From Trichoplax adhaerens (lineage: Eukaryota; Placozoa; Uniplacotomia; Trichoplacea; Trichoplacidae): DNA of 64,000 bases. The first letter of the stretch is position 1. Every line of letters starts with the position of its first letter. Below, in pieces: positions 13,296-26,119 of the stretch. A model generated the notes under the pieces. It was not told the origin of the DNA and did no database searches. It saw only the letters and a list, made by a program, of their open reading frames with translations. Location of the stretch: assembly GCF_000150275.1 (NCBI RefSeq), contig NW_002060953.1, positions 1,499,407 to 1,563,406 of the forward strand, given 5' to 3'. The position numbers and the translations under genes were made by a program.

Positions 13296-15450
13296 GGCTT
13301 TTGAAAGATTTACACTAGCCACCAGATACCTCATAACAAGGATGAAATTACATTGTCGACCATTGTTATGATGGGAAAAATCGCTTAAAATTTAAGAGCT
13401 TTTTGAATTCGCCTAAGGCCTTTTCCTTAAGAATGTTTCACCTCATTAACCAAAGATATTGCATGTTTAAATAATATTGTAAATATTTTATAGGAAAATG
13501 ATTTTTTATTGTCCTGCAGTAGTCTGTCTCTTGGCTTTAATATTTTTAACGTATTATGAAACGATTTCTGATTGGGCTAGTCGTATCGAAATCTTTTACG
13601 AGCTATATTTGCAGAAATTAAAAAGTTAAAATGCATTTTTGATGAATTACGAAATATTCATAAAAATATAAGTACAATAGATAAAATTCTGTTGATTGAG
13701 TTAATAGCTTCTTTAAAATTTCTGCTATTTATTCATATTGCTTAATCCTTAATAGCAATGATAGTTTCAAACAATTAAAGGATGATTTGAAAGTAAACGT
13801 AAATATTTTGACTGTTTTTAAAGCCGACATGCGTGCCTGCGGTTGCCAACAAATATTCTAGTTATCTAAACAGTTAAATCCGTTATGTCCGACAGTAATC
13901 GTTGCAGTAAAGGAGCAAAGGAGAAAATCACTATTCTTTTTATCATGAATAAAGTTAGTTGCAATTCTAACTTTCGCCTGCAAGCTATTTATTAAACTTG
14001 CAAGTTAATGTATTACAAGTCAGGGTACGAGTTTTACGACGGATTCGCGGTAAAATTATCCTTAACTAATGTGCCTGATCCTAAATCAAATTCTGATAAA
14101 ATAATTGTCTTAGTCAAGACACAATTAGGATAAAGGGCTTTTATTACAGGCAATAAGAATAGTAGAGTAAAATTAGTTATAAACCAAAATCTAATCTAAA
14201 GTATCTTGAGCTCATAAAAGTGAAGCAAATTCAGGCTCCTATCTGCAGTTCTTAAATACTTTTAGTATAATTTATTTAGGGCAAAAAATTTGCCCGCAGT
14301 CTGAATTTCATTTTTTAAGGGGACAACTTTTTCTAAAATTTAGCAATATATTCTTGCCGTATGAAGCATGCAGCTTACAATATTCTTTCATATTTATTAC
14401 TGTTTAACATTGTAAGATGTCAAACATTTTGCACAATTGCATTACCTCAAGTCATAAATCTTCTACTATGCTTTCCTACTTGACTAATATTAGTAGTTAA
14501 CAGCGTCTAATACTGTAATTAGCAATCATCTTATATTAGCATAGCAATAAAATCTATTATTAGAAACTTAATGATTTCAAATATAGCTATCAATGTAATC
14601 AAATATCTGATACATCTATACAGCAGTCTTTACTATATTACATACTAATTTATTGATACTTCTTAGGCACCTAGCTATTTAAAATATCAGAAAAGTAAAG
14701 TAAATAATAGGCACCTAGTTATTTAAAATATCAGAAAAGTAAAGTAAATAATAGGTGTATGAGAGTACTTTTCCTTTACAGTGGGCAACTTTTATAATTT
14801 AAACATATTAATCAATTTTCAAAGTATTCGCGTTCATTAATATCCAACTATTTAGCTTGGATGAAATATGGAAGCTAAAGTAAGACAATAAACTTGACGA
14901 GAGCGAATTCCGAGCTTGTTGATGAAATAGATAGAACCTAGAATTACACAAAAACCGTTGCTGTGAATTTGGGTTATGCTATATGCAATTTTTAGCAAAA
15001 TGCTCCCGATTCATAGCAGTGTGAGAGGGCAAAAAATATTGAAAATCTAGAAATTCCTATTTCTCGAATGTCTGAGCCTGTAAGATATTCCAGGTAAAGT
15101 TGTAGTACTTAATACAATACGCTTAAGCGTAAATTAGACTAAAATAGATACTATACATCCAGATCGTGCTCATAATTTCATCAAATGTACGACGTGTGTA
15201 GGATCCATGTGGTCTAATATGTTGATTACAGCTATTTATTTATCATTAATTTTATCCGCATAAAGTTCAAAGAAAAATGTGTTTAATTAATAACTACGAA
15301 TAATACCTTGACTTCTATGCATAAATGTAATCACCTCCGTATTATTCAAAAGTCGTCATTCCGCTTCAGATTGATAAGCTCAGAAGTGGTGACTGATTCT
15401 CTTCCTTAAAATTAATCTTCAATTTAATAATTTAGAATTTTAAAATATTA
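13296..15450. other. Intergenic, no gene seen
   Basis: AT-rich sequence between two LTR copies. It contains the 44-bp tandem duplication at 14664-14751 and nothing else that I can support. Confidence 0.5.
14664..14751. repeat. 44-bp tandem duplication, two units
   Basis: Two adjacent 44-bp units starting TAGGCACCTAG, differing at a single base (C or T at the twelfth position). A third unit begins with TAGG at 14752 and then diverges. Near identity suggests a recent slippage or duplication event. Confidence 0.9.
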
Positions 15451-15455
15451 AGTGG

Positions 15456-15894
15456 TGTCACAAACCAGCTTCGCGACAAGGATTACGTAAAACAAATCTC
15501 TAAATTACTATAGTCTCCGGGATTCAGTATCCATTAACTACTTCACAAGAATTTAGACGCCTTTGATTCTATGTTAAACTCAACTAGACAATTGAGAACT
15601 GCTTTATTCCAACTATCTGACGGGCTTATATACCCTTCTACAGCAGCTAACATTCACGAGTCATCTTATAAAAATACTTAGGTGAGAACATCTACTAATT
15701 TTTCACAGTCGGACTACAATATGTCCATTCACAGAATCGTTTCAGTGCACATTACAGCACAGCATTAAATTTACTGTAACACATTTATAATTAGACTAAT
15801 TCCTGTTGTAAGTAGATAGTTGTAATATATTATCACTATATTATATTAACCAAATTTAGATAGCTATTTCTTCACGGTAGTTCGTACCGTGACA
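15456..15894 (-). mobile_element. Solo LTR (family copy 2)
   Basis: On the plus strand it starts TGTCACAAACCAGCTTCG and ends TACCGTGACA, so the LTR reads on the minus strand. A reverse-complement TATATAAG box is at 15625-15632 and a reverse AATAAA at 15603-15608. The flanks AGTGG (15451-15455) and AGTCG (15895-15899) fit a 5-bp target duplication with one change. A perfect six-base hairpin (ACGGTA/TACCGT) sits at the 5' LTR end. At 439 bp it is the shortest copy. Confidence 0.8.
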
Positions 15895-15899
15895 AGTCG

Positions 15900-17818
15900 G
15901 TATTCTTGTATTTCTCTTTAGGAGTTCTATAGAAAGGCTGTAAAAATATTAAGAATTCCTATTTATCCAATTAAAATTTGATGTCATCCGTATTTCTATT
16001 TATAAGTAAATGATAATGTTTTGAAAGCATCTAACTTCTACAATCGAATTTAAAAGTGCATAGAAACTATTCTGTGATGCATTTATTTGAACCTTTGCTC
16101 CTATTATCTATCTTATAAGACTTGTTTTGTAATGAAATGATTTTTTTTAAAGTTAATACTTTTATTGATTGACGTTAGCTTCTAATTAGATTCGATTTAT
16201 CACTGTGTAGTGTTTTTAAATATTTGACTAAAAAAGATTAATGATAAAGCTTAACTTTCATGCTTAAATAGTTTAGTTATGGAAAATCGTTTTTTTTAAG
16301 AAAAATATATGAACAATTGTCTAAGTATAGTCTTAAAGAATACTAAAATTGTAATCAATACTCGATCTTACGCGTTACCCAATAGCTTTTATAAACGCAA
16401 GCTAAGAAGAATTTTTTACTTGTTATTATTTTCATTTTAGACTGCAGAAATTACTAGGCTTAAATACGATATCCTAAGTAAAGATCTATTAATAGGCATT
16501 TTGATTATGTCAAATTATTATCCTGAAACTGTTACTGAAAACGCTGGATCAGAACACACTGCAAAAATTTATTGCTTATCCATTGACAAATTTTGTAACA
16601 TACGAGTAGTTGCACATGCTTTCGGCTGTTGCTTTTCTACAAATTTTAGTTAATTACTCATATTTGATATGGTTATTGCTCAAATGAATCTTCTGTTAAT
16701 GCCTGGAAGAAAATTACTTTTATTGTGCAGTATTTCTAATACTGTAACTGCATTCTTCTCTAGAATAGGAGAAAAGTCTGAATGATGTAATAGATTTATT
16801 TAGTGTCACTTACGGGTAATTATTGCCGTATTTTTCACTTAATAATTAATATTTTGTTTAGTAACATTGATAAATAGTTACTCAGCAGATTGGGTGATAG
16901 AATATACCGATGATGGAATTCTGAAGACTTTTCTTTCATAGCTAATTCACTTTGCACGTAATCGAAAAATTTTAATTATTCGATTATGCTTTAGTTCCTG
17001 GATAAGGAAAAACAAAGTACTGCATTAATAAATAAAGTTTTTACTGTAATAAAGTTGTTAGTAGTTATTTACAATTACTTTTCGATCATTAAACACCTAG
17101 CAATTTTAGATTCCTTGTAAATGAAGGCGAAATCTTCGGAAATAAATTAAGAGATTTCATATAGATTGTTCCTGCAATTTTAACTCTGTCGTTTATGAAA
17201 GCTTGGCTTAGATGATTTACTTTAGAGATAGTTTAATGATAATATGCGTCTAGGAAAATTTACTACCAGTAATTCATATTATACTAATTAAAAGTCCTAT
17301 AAGGTAATACATGCAACGAAAAGTTAGAACAATGTTTAGATTTTCGCGTTAAACACCTTGCTTGATTGTTATGAACGAATAGATTTTTAATTCAATTCCA
17401 GATTGTATGATCATTTTTCTGTACACATATTACTTTTTCAATTTTTTGTCGGAGTTCGTGTAAAGATTTGCTTCAAGTTTAGTGAATTAATATTCATATT
17501 GGTTTCTTTACACAACTGTACATTCCTAATAGTAAGCAAGAACATGCTTATATGAGTTTATAGACGTCATTACGTTTGATTTATGTTTACTTATCAGCTT
17601 GCTTAGACTTTTTAGGCGTTCATTTACGAAATTTTAAATGTTACCATCTAAGTTCATAATTGGAAATTAGAAAATGTAAGAATTTCCCATTCTGAAATCT
17701 AGCTATATCTATCTATAAGCTGGAAAATATTTCGTAATTGCTTAAAGTTCGTAGGGTATGACGATTGAATAAAATTTTTAATGCAATTTTGAATTGAAAT
17801 TCATGCTAAATTGAAAGC
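15900..17818. other. Intergenic, no gene seen
   Basis: AT-rich sequence between two solo LTRs. Since both flanking LTRs have their own target duplications, this is not the internal region of one retrotransposon, and no gag or pol similarity is visible. Confidence 0.5.
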
Positions 17819-17823
17819 ACTTT

Positions 17824-18386
17824 CGTCACAAAACAGCTTTGCAACAAGAAACACTTTTGCTCTGCTAGCAGACTACACAAAGACTTAAACGCCTCGTATT
17901 TTACGTTAAACACTAAGTTGGACAATTCTTCTTTGTTTCACGATATACTGCATTTATATACTGTTCCTCAATAGTTCATGAGTCATAGTTAATACAATTA
18001 ACCTCGGAATCATTTACTGAATTAAATATTAATTTTAGCTACTGCTCCCTTAATGCGGACAACAGTATTTACGAACATAGACATGTAATGACTAATACAG
18101 AATAGTCAGATTACGATATGTCCTATCACGGAACATTTCCATGATAATTTACAGTCTACCATAAGTAAATTACAATCACAATGATTCGAACTGTAAGCAG
18201 ATGATTTGCATTCCCTATTATAACTATTATAATTTCAGTATGTGTATAAGTGTCACTGTCATAAAAAGTCAGTGCTATATTAAAATACAGTATATCCAAA
18301 TTAGAAGTTAACTAAATAAGGATAGTCTAACAGAATTATCCTAACATAGTTATTTCTACTGTAATACAGTATTTAACACTGTAACA
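17824..18386 (-). mobile_element. Solo LTR (family copy 3)
   Basis: Plus-strand ends are CGTCACAAAACAGC and CACTGTAACA, flanked by the perfect 5-bp duplication ACTTT (17819-17823 and 18387-18391). It is the reverse complement of the copy at 57909-58538 over nearly its whole length, for example the shared blocks GACTTAAACGCCTCGTATTT and GTAAGCAGATGATTTGCATT. A reverse TATATAAA box is at 17953-17960. The AATAAA seen in the sister copy is mutated here. It reads on the minus strand. Confidence 0.9.
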
Positions 18387-18391
18387 ACTTT

Positions 18392-21300
18392 ACATTGAGC
18401 TTTGTCTATTATAGGAATGATGCGATTATTTGATTCTTATATTATAATTAATTCCGCTATAATGATTACGAAAACAACCCTTAGTTTTGTATTGGCATAC
18501 GAGCTAAATACTATTTCCCCTTTCCAAGCTTAATAACTAGCGGTCAATTGCGTGTTCTCAAATCTGTTAGAGTATTCACTTTATTGCGCTGAATAGCCCT
18601 AAGAATTAATAATCCAGAATTTTAATTTTTAATAGTAAACTTTATGTCCACCAGCTCAACATTTATAGTGTGTTGAACTCTAGTCATTGTTATGTTAAGA
18701 GAATTTGACGCAATTATAGTATAAGTGACGAATTAAGATATTAAAGAGAACACTGATGCTATTATTTTATCGTAGAATGAAAATCCATACAATTAGGATT
18801 ACGTTCATTATTTGCTAATATGGATTAATAATTAAGACAACAAGACACCACTTGATGCCATGTTGATTCTAAGAACAGCCTACTTAAATTTCATCTTCTC
18901 AATCAAACCAGTTAGGAATAGATTCGTCATTTTAACAAGCGATCTTATACATTTATTAGAAAATAATAACTTCATAAATATTATGACCATAAATAACAAA
19001 TGTACATGCGATTATATTTCGGTACTATTATCCTTGGCATTTTAAATTGTGCCGTAAATCATCCACAAGATACTTCATTGTAGACTTGGATTAGGAAGAC
19101 ACTTTCCCAAAACCGAAATTTAATATGTCTTACTTGAAATTAGCTACGCTACAAAATATATAACAATTCCTGGTAAATCGTTCAATTTATTACAATAGAA
19201 GCTATTTCGAGCATTATTTTTCTATGACAGTAGCTTTCATATTTTTAAACACTATAAATTGACATTACAACTTGAAGATTTAAGACTATATCTCTACCGA
19301 TCAAAATATTTTAATTTCAAGTTAATGCAATGCGAAATAAATTTTGCATCTGTTGTAAATGCTTGTCAGTAAACCAACGCTCATTTTATTAGAAATTTGG
19401 ATACTTCAAAACACATAATTTACTAATGTTGTTAGTAAGAGCAACCGTTAATTTTTCAATGATTCCTTCGAGAATTGGACATTTGTAATTAATTGTTTCA
19501 TTCAACACTATAATAAATGATGGTGTTTACCTCATAATGACATCCTGGTAAGGATTTCATTAATAATGTATTTAATTAAAGATTTAAATGATATATTTTC
19601 ACAACTGATATTCATTTTTATCGCATACTGATACAAAAATTATATCTGAATATAGCATCAGTTAATCATCCGTGTCTTTGGCAAAGAAATGAATTTTTAA
19701 ATTATGAATATTGGTAACATTTGATTGTTTAATTTCTAATTAATATTATAGAACTATTTTGACGACGGAACAAATGTATCAATAATTAAATGATACATCA
19801 AAATATAGATCGTCTATGTCATCAACTCAATAACCAATTAATGAAGATGAATAACACCTGCCATTATCCAATATTTAATAACTTAAGTATTCATTACTCA
19901 AAATATTATTTTATGGCAGAAAAAAAATTGGATTAAAATGCAATAGACGTAATGCCTTCAATATACGACTCAATTTAATTCAAAGCATCATGGCTATACG
20001 AAGACAAAGAAAACTCGACCCAATTTCAGATTATGCTATGCAAAGTTAACTTATCTATCAATGCAGCTACTCAATAATTATGTGAATGGAATGCTTTACA
20101 CAGCTTTTGGTACATATGCAAGTCGACTGTTAATTTATTACTAGTTTAACTGTAATCATTAAAAATACTAAGAAAAATAAATTTTACATTACTTAAATTT
20201 GATTATTAACTACTGTAAAATTTATTTTTCGTATACGCAAATGTATGAAGCAATTTAGACAAGTAAGTTATAGCAACATAAATTAATTTTATTACATAGT
20301 ATAGCTTTCAGTATTAAATTTTATAAGTTTGGCAAACTTGTAAGAAAGCTATTTTACTGTATTAAAATATGATATGTACGTATAAAAAGCTAATTCGGTC
20401 TATCATGGCAACATTTAGATTATAAGTACATATTTTTAGTGGGTCTATTTATTTCAAGGTTTCGTTATATTCATAATGCTAAATGGAGATCATGAAACAG
20501 GCAATAGATAATTTGAGAGTGAATCTAATGATATCGTAATTTAAAAGTTCGAAATTAAACATTTTAACGTCATTCATGTAAAATTATCAGCTCTCCTGGA
20601 AATTACATGTAACATACGTATATTATATATTGAAATGGATCGCTTTAAACATATAAGCAAATTTCTGATCATTAGCGTATGCCTATTATGACACCATATT
20701 GCTCGTTTGGAATAATTTAATTGCAAATGTCAATACGGAACATTATAGACTATTGCAGAAAAAATTAAAATTTGGATTACTAATATGAGCGCCTTAAATT
20801 TCTATTTTCTAAATGTATTATCCTTTTATTTCAAACAAGAGAAAACTTAATAGCTGATAAAAGATTCAGTCGCTCATTGTTTCATCTTTTGAGCTCAAAT
20901 AGTTTAATTTATTCACTCTTGTACTTTATAATATGCGAAACTCGCTTCAGCAGCATGCTAAATTACTACCGCGAATGATCTTGCTTTGCAATTGATGACT
21001 ATGTGGGGTTATTATATTAAAATATAATGTTTCTGAAAAAGAAAATTTATTTCTCTTATTAAATCAAAACCTGAAAGCTAGGTCACAAAAAAAATCGTAG
21101 TATCTTATCGGTTACGCGTTAAGCTATACCGATTTAGTTTGACATTTAATACTTCTGCGGCTTTTAATAACATTTTATTATAGTTTTCTATTTTTTCTAT
21201 TTTACTTATTGTACATCTTTATTTACAATATCTGAATTTGTTCTTTATGTTATTTAAAAGTTTCTCTTGCATTTAAAATCTGTCGTGGGAGGTATGCTTT

Positions 21301-22005
21301 ATGTACGTCTAATATCATATCTTTTGTTCATTCAAACTAGAAAAATACCTCTGTCGTCATATGTAAAAGAAGGAATTTACCTTTAACTTGCACTATCAAT
21401 CCATTGGCATTAATGTAAACTAGCGAAAGAGAACTAAATCCGGAATTATCGTCGCTATTTCACCACAGTATTTTCTTCGAATGAAAGCATTTCATACATT
21501 TTCTATGAATCTGTTGGAAATATAGCGAACTTTTTCATGTAAAACTGTTAATTGCATATACAGTCGACATATAATTAACAAGAACAAATTTAACCTGTTT
21601 TTTCTTTTCGATTTGGGAATCATCTTAATTTAGATCCCTTTGTAGAAGAATTTTCAAGGTAGTAATCTTACAGGAACAGACTTGGCACTAGTAATTTTTG
21701 CAGTGTAACTCAGATTTATTGAGGCTTACGAAATGAATACTTAAATTTTCAAAACGCACAAAGAAGTTTTTAAATTTATCATTTGATAGAAATTTTGGTA
21801 GTTTACGAAATATCTTATTTCTAGGCGCATACAACTATTTTGGAATACTTTTCATCTAGCTATACCACTAAAACATTGTCAAACCTGCTGCTCCATGCTG
21901 TCATATTTCGTCATCGTTTATTACTAGCTGATATATCTCAAAGTTTTTCCTTGCTCAAATTTATTATAATTATCAATCGATTCATTATACTTACTTACTA
22001 AAGAA
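18392..22005. other. Intergenic, no gene seen
   Basis: AT-rich sequence up to the plus-strand GPCR. No protein-like ORF and no RNA gene that I can support. The last few hundred bases presumably hold the promoter and 5' untranslated region of the receptor. Confidence 0.5.
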
Positions 22006-23286
22006 ATGTGGGCCAAGGAAAGCAGTCGATTTTTATTGATTATCTATATTCATATATTATTCTTCTCAATTAAGTCTATGGCGATAGAATTTGGAGATAT
22101 AAGAGTTGAAGCAAAAGGTTTTCCCCCACTTAGTGGCAATCATGTGGCTGGAAATCAAGTGTCGAATATAAATGGTCGCTATGGTCAAGAAATAGACTTT
22201 AAGACGGTTTATATCTTTACCGTATTCATCACCGGAATTATCTGCAATGCCATCGTTATTGCTACTATTGCTTATAATCGCCAACTTCATTCTGTAACTA
22301 ATTATTTTATTGTCAGTCAATGTTGCGCTGATTTCTTATTTGCGGCTTTAGTTTTACCTGCATACTGTCTGCAAGGTTTATTAGGCTATTGGCCATTTAT
22401 GCCAGAGTGGTGCGCTATCCATGCTTGCTTATCAATTAGTTTAGTAATGACATCATTACTCAATTTATTTGCAATAAGTCTGGATCGATATTTGGCCATA
22501 TGTCGGCCTTATCAATATCACACTTGGATGACTACACGCTTCGTGATTGGAATGCTGCTATATATTTGGTTTCAGCCGCTTCTGCTAGCCTTGATTCCAG
22601 TATTTGGTTGGAGAGGTGTTCAATCAACTATTGGCAGTCATTGCGTTGTCGATTTATTTCTATACATAAAACAAGAGAGAATTTATTTGTTAATTATTAC
22701 ATTAATTAACTTTTATATCCCAGCAACAATAATGTTTACTTTATATATCCTGATATTTAAAGTTGCTATCCGCCATATTCATAATATTGAACAACAAAGG
22801 AATGTTCAAAGAAAGCAACATTATTTTGGATCTATTCAAGATCAACTTAATCATCGTTATTTGCGCTTAGCTAAAAACGATTTTCGATTAATACTTGTCT
22901 TTGTAGTTGTTAATGGCGCATTTTATTTATGTTGGACGCCATTTATGACATTTGGCTTAATAAGCTTATTCCATTTAGGACCTGTAACTGATAACTTAGG
23001 AATTGCTTGTAGTCTAATGGCGTTTACAAATTGTACACTCAATCCGATCATACATAACTTTTTTAATCGAGAAATTCGAAGCGGATTTTTCAGGATGGTT
23101 TGCTTCCATACCAGACGCAAGCCTATCAATAGGAGCAACACGCATATGTCAGGCACTCAATGTTCGTCTACTCATGGGAGTACATTTGTTATACGTCACG
23201 ATCTTATTTCTGCTAAGGATAAAGCGATTATCGAGCAACTGGTTAACGTGAGCAGGATGAAAGCAAAGAAAGTGACTTATATTTGA
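22006..23286 (+). CDS. Class A (rhodopsin-family) GPCR
   Basis: Intact 426-residue receptor in one exon, starting at ATG 22006 (G at -3). Residues 6-26 are hydrophobic and could be a signal peptide, followed by a 40-residue extracellular stretch. Helix landmarks: N81 (1.50), D109 (2.50), C136 (3.25) with C213 in loop 2, DRY 160-162, P239 (5.50), CWTP 309-312. The helix-7 motif is NPIIH (346-350), so the usual tyrosine is histidine. Position 3.32 is serine, so the aminergic aspartate is missing, and 7.43 is not lysine. It shares with the receptor at 3848-5123 the blocks CN-IVIATI, LLGYWPF, AIS-DRY-AIC and HI--I-QQ at the start of loop 3, and so is a paralogue in opposite orientation 17 kb away. 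The ligand is unknown; the best description is orphan amine-receptor-like. Confidence 0.92.
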   Translation: MWAKESSRFLLIIYIHILFFSIKSMAIEFGDIRVEAKGFPPLSGNHVAGNQVSNINGRYGQEIDFKTVYIFTVFITGIICNAIVIATIAYNRQLHSVTNYFIVSQCCADFLFAALVLPAYCLQGLLGYWPFMPEWCAIHACLSISLVMTSLLNLFAISLDRYLAICRPYQYHTWMTTRFVIGMLLYIWFQPLLLALIPVFGWRGVQSTIGSHCVVDLFLYIKQERIYLLIITLINFYIPATIMFTLYILIFKVAIRHIHNIEQQRNVQRKQHYFGSIQDQLNHRYLRLAKNDFRLILVFVVVNGAFYLCWTPFMTFGLISLFHLGPVTDNLGIACSLMAFTNCTLNPIIHNFFNREIRSGFFRMVCFHTRRKPINRSNTHMSGTQCSSTHGSTFVIRHDLISAKDKAIIEQLVNVSRMKAKKVTYI

Positions 23287-25410
23287 GATTAGGCAGTTTC
23301 AGTAATATATGGTTGCATAACATTTTCTAATGCGAAAGATTCATTTATTGCCATCTCTCCTTATAGAAGATTTCCAAGCTTAAGTTTCAAATCCACCGTA
23401 AAATTGCTAAATATTACCAGAGCCATACTCATATAAGTAATTTTGCAAGAAATATGAGATTAAAAAGAAATAATATTCTCTTTCATTATAAAATAACTTT
23501 AGGAATAGAAATACTGACATAATAATTTTTGAGAGGTGAATATTTTAAATTCCTTTACTAAATCATAGAAAAATATTTCTATCATCAAGTTTTGTAGTTT
23601 AGTCGTATATCTGGAACATATAAAGGTATATTTGTATAGTACCTATTTAATTGAGGTTGATAAACTCTCTTCATATATCATAATTATTGACTATCTTAAA
23701 TATTTTAATGAAGGTAATTCTGACGCTAGATATTAGGATTTATAAGTATATGCCATGCCAAATTTTTCCCTCGTAACCTGGAATAGGCATTTGGTAAAAT
23801 GCCAATTTTCCTTTTTTAAATCTCATCTTTAAGAAGTTGTTGACATGATGTTATGTGTCACTAGTAAGCGAAGTAACTATTTGGGGTAATTTAATTAAAA
23901 TCAAAAATTAATAACCTCCAAGCATAGAAAGTTCAGATGAATAAAACAAACAAACCATTTTAGTGATATGTAAACTAAAAGATACTACGGTGTACTTTGT
24001 AGTATTAGCTTAGAAGATATCAATTATTGATACAATTGTAGTAGGATTTTGAAGAAAAAATGAAGCTGTAACCAAATGATATTGTATAGGAAGGCATTGA
24101 TATTATAATTTAAATTTATGATTAAATAAAGGATATCATAACAAGAAAATACTGATTCTACATTGAGTAGATTAAAAGTTTGATTAAAAGTTCAGTGTGT
24201 CTTATGTGCTATCTACTGTATTTTAGAAGATAAAATTTGCAGTATATGCTTGTACAGTAAATGACTAGGGTTACATACGCTTAACAATCCCGCTCAAGGC
24301 TGCTTTTCTTACAGGATAGTTTATGCTGTTGGCATAACGATATCGATGTTAATTATTCACTTAATGCCAGTTATAGTTGTTATAGTTAAGTATATCGTGA
24401 TGGGAAGGAGCAGGGATTAGCTCACGAAGTACTCCGACTATCGAAACGTTGGTATATTCGACTTATTGACTCGCAATAACTTGGAAATCTTCGGTTAAGT
24501 AGTACTCCTCTTCTCGATTAGCTACACTGCCAGTAACTGCGAACTAAGAATAATGTAATGCACGTGTATCCTAAGGTATTGCCTGGTGATGCAGGGCTTC
24601 TAATCTCTCAGGAGAAATTCAAGTTACTAATTGTACATTTCGACTACCAATTTTGAAGAAACAGCTGACTCCCGAATACTTGAATACTATACAATCTAAA
24701 TACAAGTTTTCGTTATGATGTGTGCGAACAGACAAGACTGATCGGTCCTTTACGCCTAATTTACATTCTAAACCGCAAGCGAGTACAAAACTAAGATTAA
24801 AACAATAGCCCTTTTTTTGATCACTAAGCTTGTGAAACTTCAGATTTTATAAATGGTTTAAGTTACGTACACTATTGCTGCATTTTTTGATTACTATTAT
24901 TAAATTATTCAAGTTCTATTCCGTCACAAATCGTAATTTGTAATTAACAATATGGCTTATAGAGTAAAAATTGACGTTAGGAAAATACTGTCAATATCTT
25001 CAAGAGTATTTACAAAAAAATCTTATGAATAGTACTAGTACATTATTGTAGCAACTACATCAAACGGCCGAAATGAGAGAAACACAGTAAAAGCACTATT
25101 CTTAACTTCTTAATACGATCCGCTTAAATATATGGAATACCAATTTGTTATCGAACCAGAATATTGGATAACCTCTGTTATTCCGTTAATACTCTCTGTA
25201 GGATGCGTCAAGAGTTCATTAATTAAGCATCCTATACGAGGCGGCATCTGACAGGAAAGAGAAATATTGCAAGGATGCATTTCTAGTTTCCTCTTCATAA
25301 TCCCAACTGTAGTTTTCGATCGTTGCTAAGTTACTCCATATAGCAAAATTATCCAAGTACTATGGTCGAGCGTTCACTAATTCAGTATGAAATCTGTTTT
25401 CTACTGAAGT
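23287..25410. other. Intergenic, no gene seen
   Basis: Starts AT-rich and becomes visibly more mixed in composition after about 24.2 kb, towards the repeat island. A motif resembling a tRNA A box near 24416 has no matching B box or stem and is not called. No coding exon recognised. Confidence 0.45.
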
Positions 25411-25692
25411 ATGCGGACGGTCGATTTTGAGTTGAATCATTTTTTCTAAATTTAGTACTATTACTTTAAAATTGAATTTTATTATCTATGACTAAGTTTT
25501 GCTTAGAAAAATTTCTATAAGGTTATCAATATTAGTACCAGTAATATAGGAAACAGACGCGGAAGATCATTAATCGAGTAGCCATTTTTCGAAATTTATG
25601 GCCTCCTTTGGTGAGAAAAGTCCGCACTGTCAGCCGATTGATCGATCTTGGATGGACAGACGTTTTCAGCCTCATCGCGTTAAATATCTGTA
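25411..25692 (+). repeat. Diverged direct repeat, unit 1
   Basis: Matches the unit at 25820 with an offset of about 409 bp. Shared landmarks in order: CGGACGGTCGATTTT, then TGAATTTTATTATCT, then a CTTAGAAA block, then ACCAGT-AT, then GAAAGTCCG. The order and spacing are kept although many bases differ. This may be part of an old mobile element; I see no coding content. Confidence 0.7.
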
Positions 25693-25757
25693 CCAAACAG
25701 TCGGTTATAAATATAATACTGTATATAGGTCTAGCTGGACTTTACCGGTAACAGCCA

Positions 25758-25775
25758 GCCATTACTGGTAATGGC
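25758..25775. repeat. Short perfect hairpin between the two repeat units
   Basis: GCCATTAC and GTAATGGC, separated by TG. It lies in a locally GC-rich patch (25744-25800) that also contains CCGG and GGCC blocks, unusual for this window. Confidence 0.6.
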
Positions 25776-25819
25776 CGGATTCCCGGCTATGGCCGTAACA
25801 TATTTGACTATGTCACACT

Positions 25820-26085
25820 ATACGGACGGTCGATTTTAAATGGACTGATTTTTTCTCAATTAAGTAATATTACGTTGAATTTTATTATCTTTTACCAAGT
25901 TCCGCTTAGAAATAGTTATGTATAAGATTGTGGACGTTATTTAATTTACTACCAGTGATTTGGAAAAGATACTAAGAAGGAAGTAGGCATAGTACGATAT
26001 TTGCAGCCTCATTTGTTGCTGAAAGTCCGTCTGTCTAGACACTCTTGGACGGACTGACATTTGGAACAAGATCTGGTTAAAATAT
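25820..26085 (+). repeat. Diverged direct repeat, unit 2
   Basis: Second copy of the unit at 25411, with the same ordered landmarks starting with CGGACGGTCGATTTT at 25823. It ends shortly before the inverted-repeat element at 26120, so the two may belong to one composite element. Confidence 0.7.
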
Positions 26086-26119
26086 TGCGCCAGAAGCAAA
26101 ATTTGTTACTGTTACATTA

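Noticed and set aside
15456-18386. One retrotransposon with LTRs at 15456-15894 and 17824-18386
   Set aside because: The two copies are strongly diverged, each has its own distinct 5-bp target duplication, and the region between has no gag-pol similarity.
20943-20966. Sequence resembling the 5' end of U6 snRNA (CGCTTCAGCAGCA)
   Set aside because: Similarity stops after about 20 bases; the ACAGAG box and the following conserved U6 core are missing.
24414-24465. tRNA A-box-like GGATTAGCTCA, possible SINE head
   Set aside because: No acceptable B box at the right distance and no second copy in the window.
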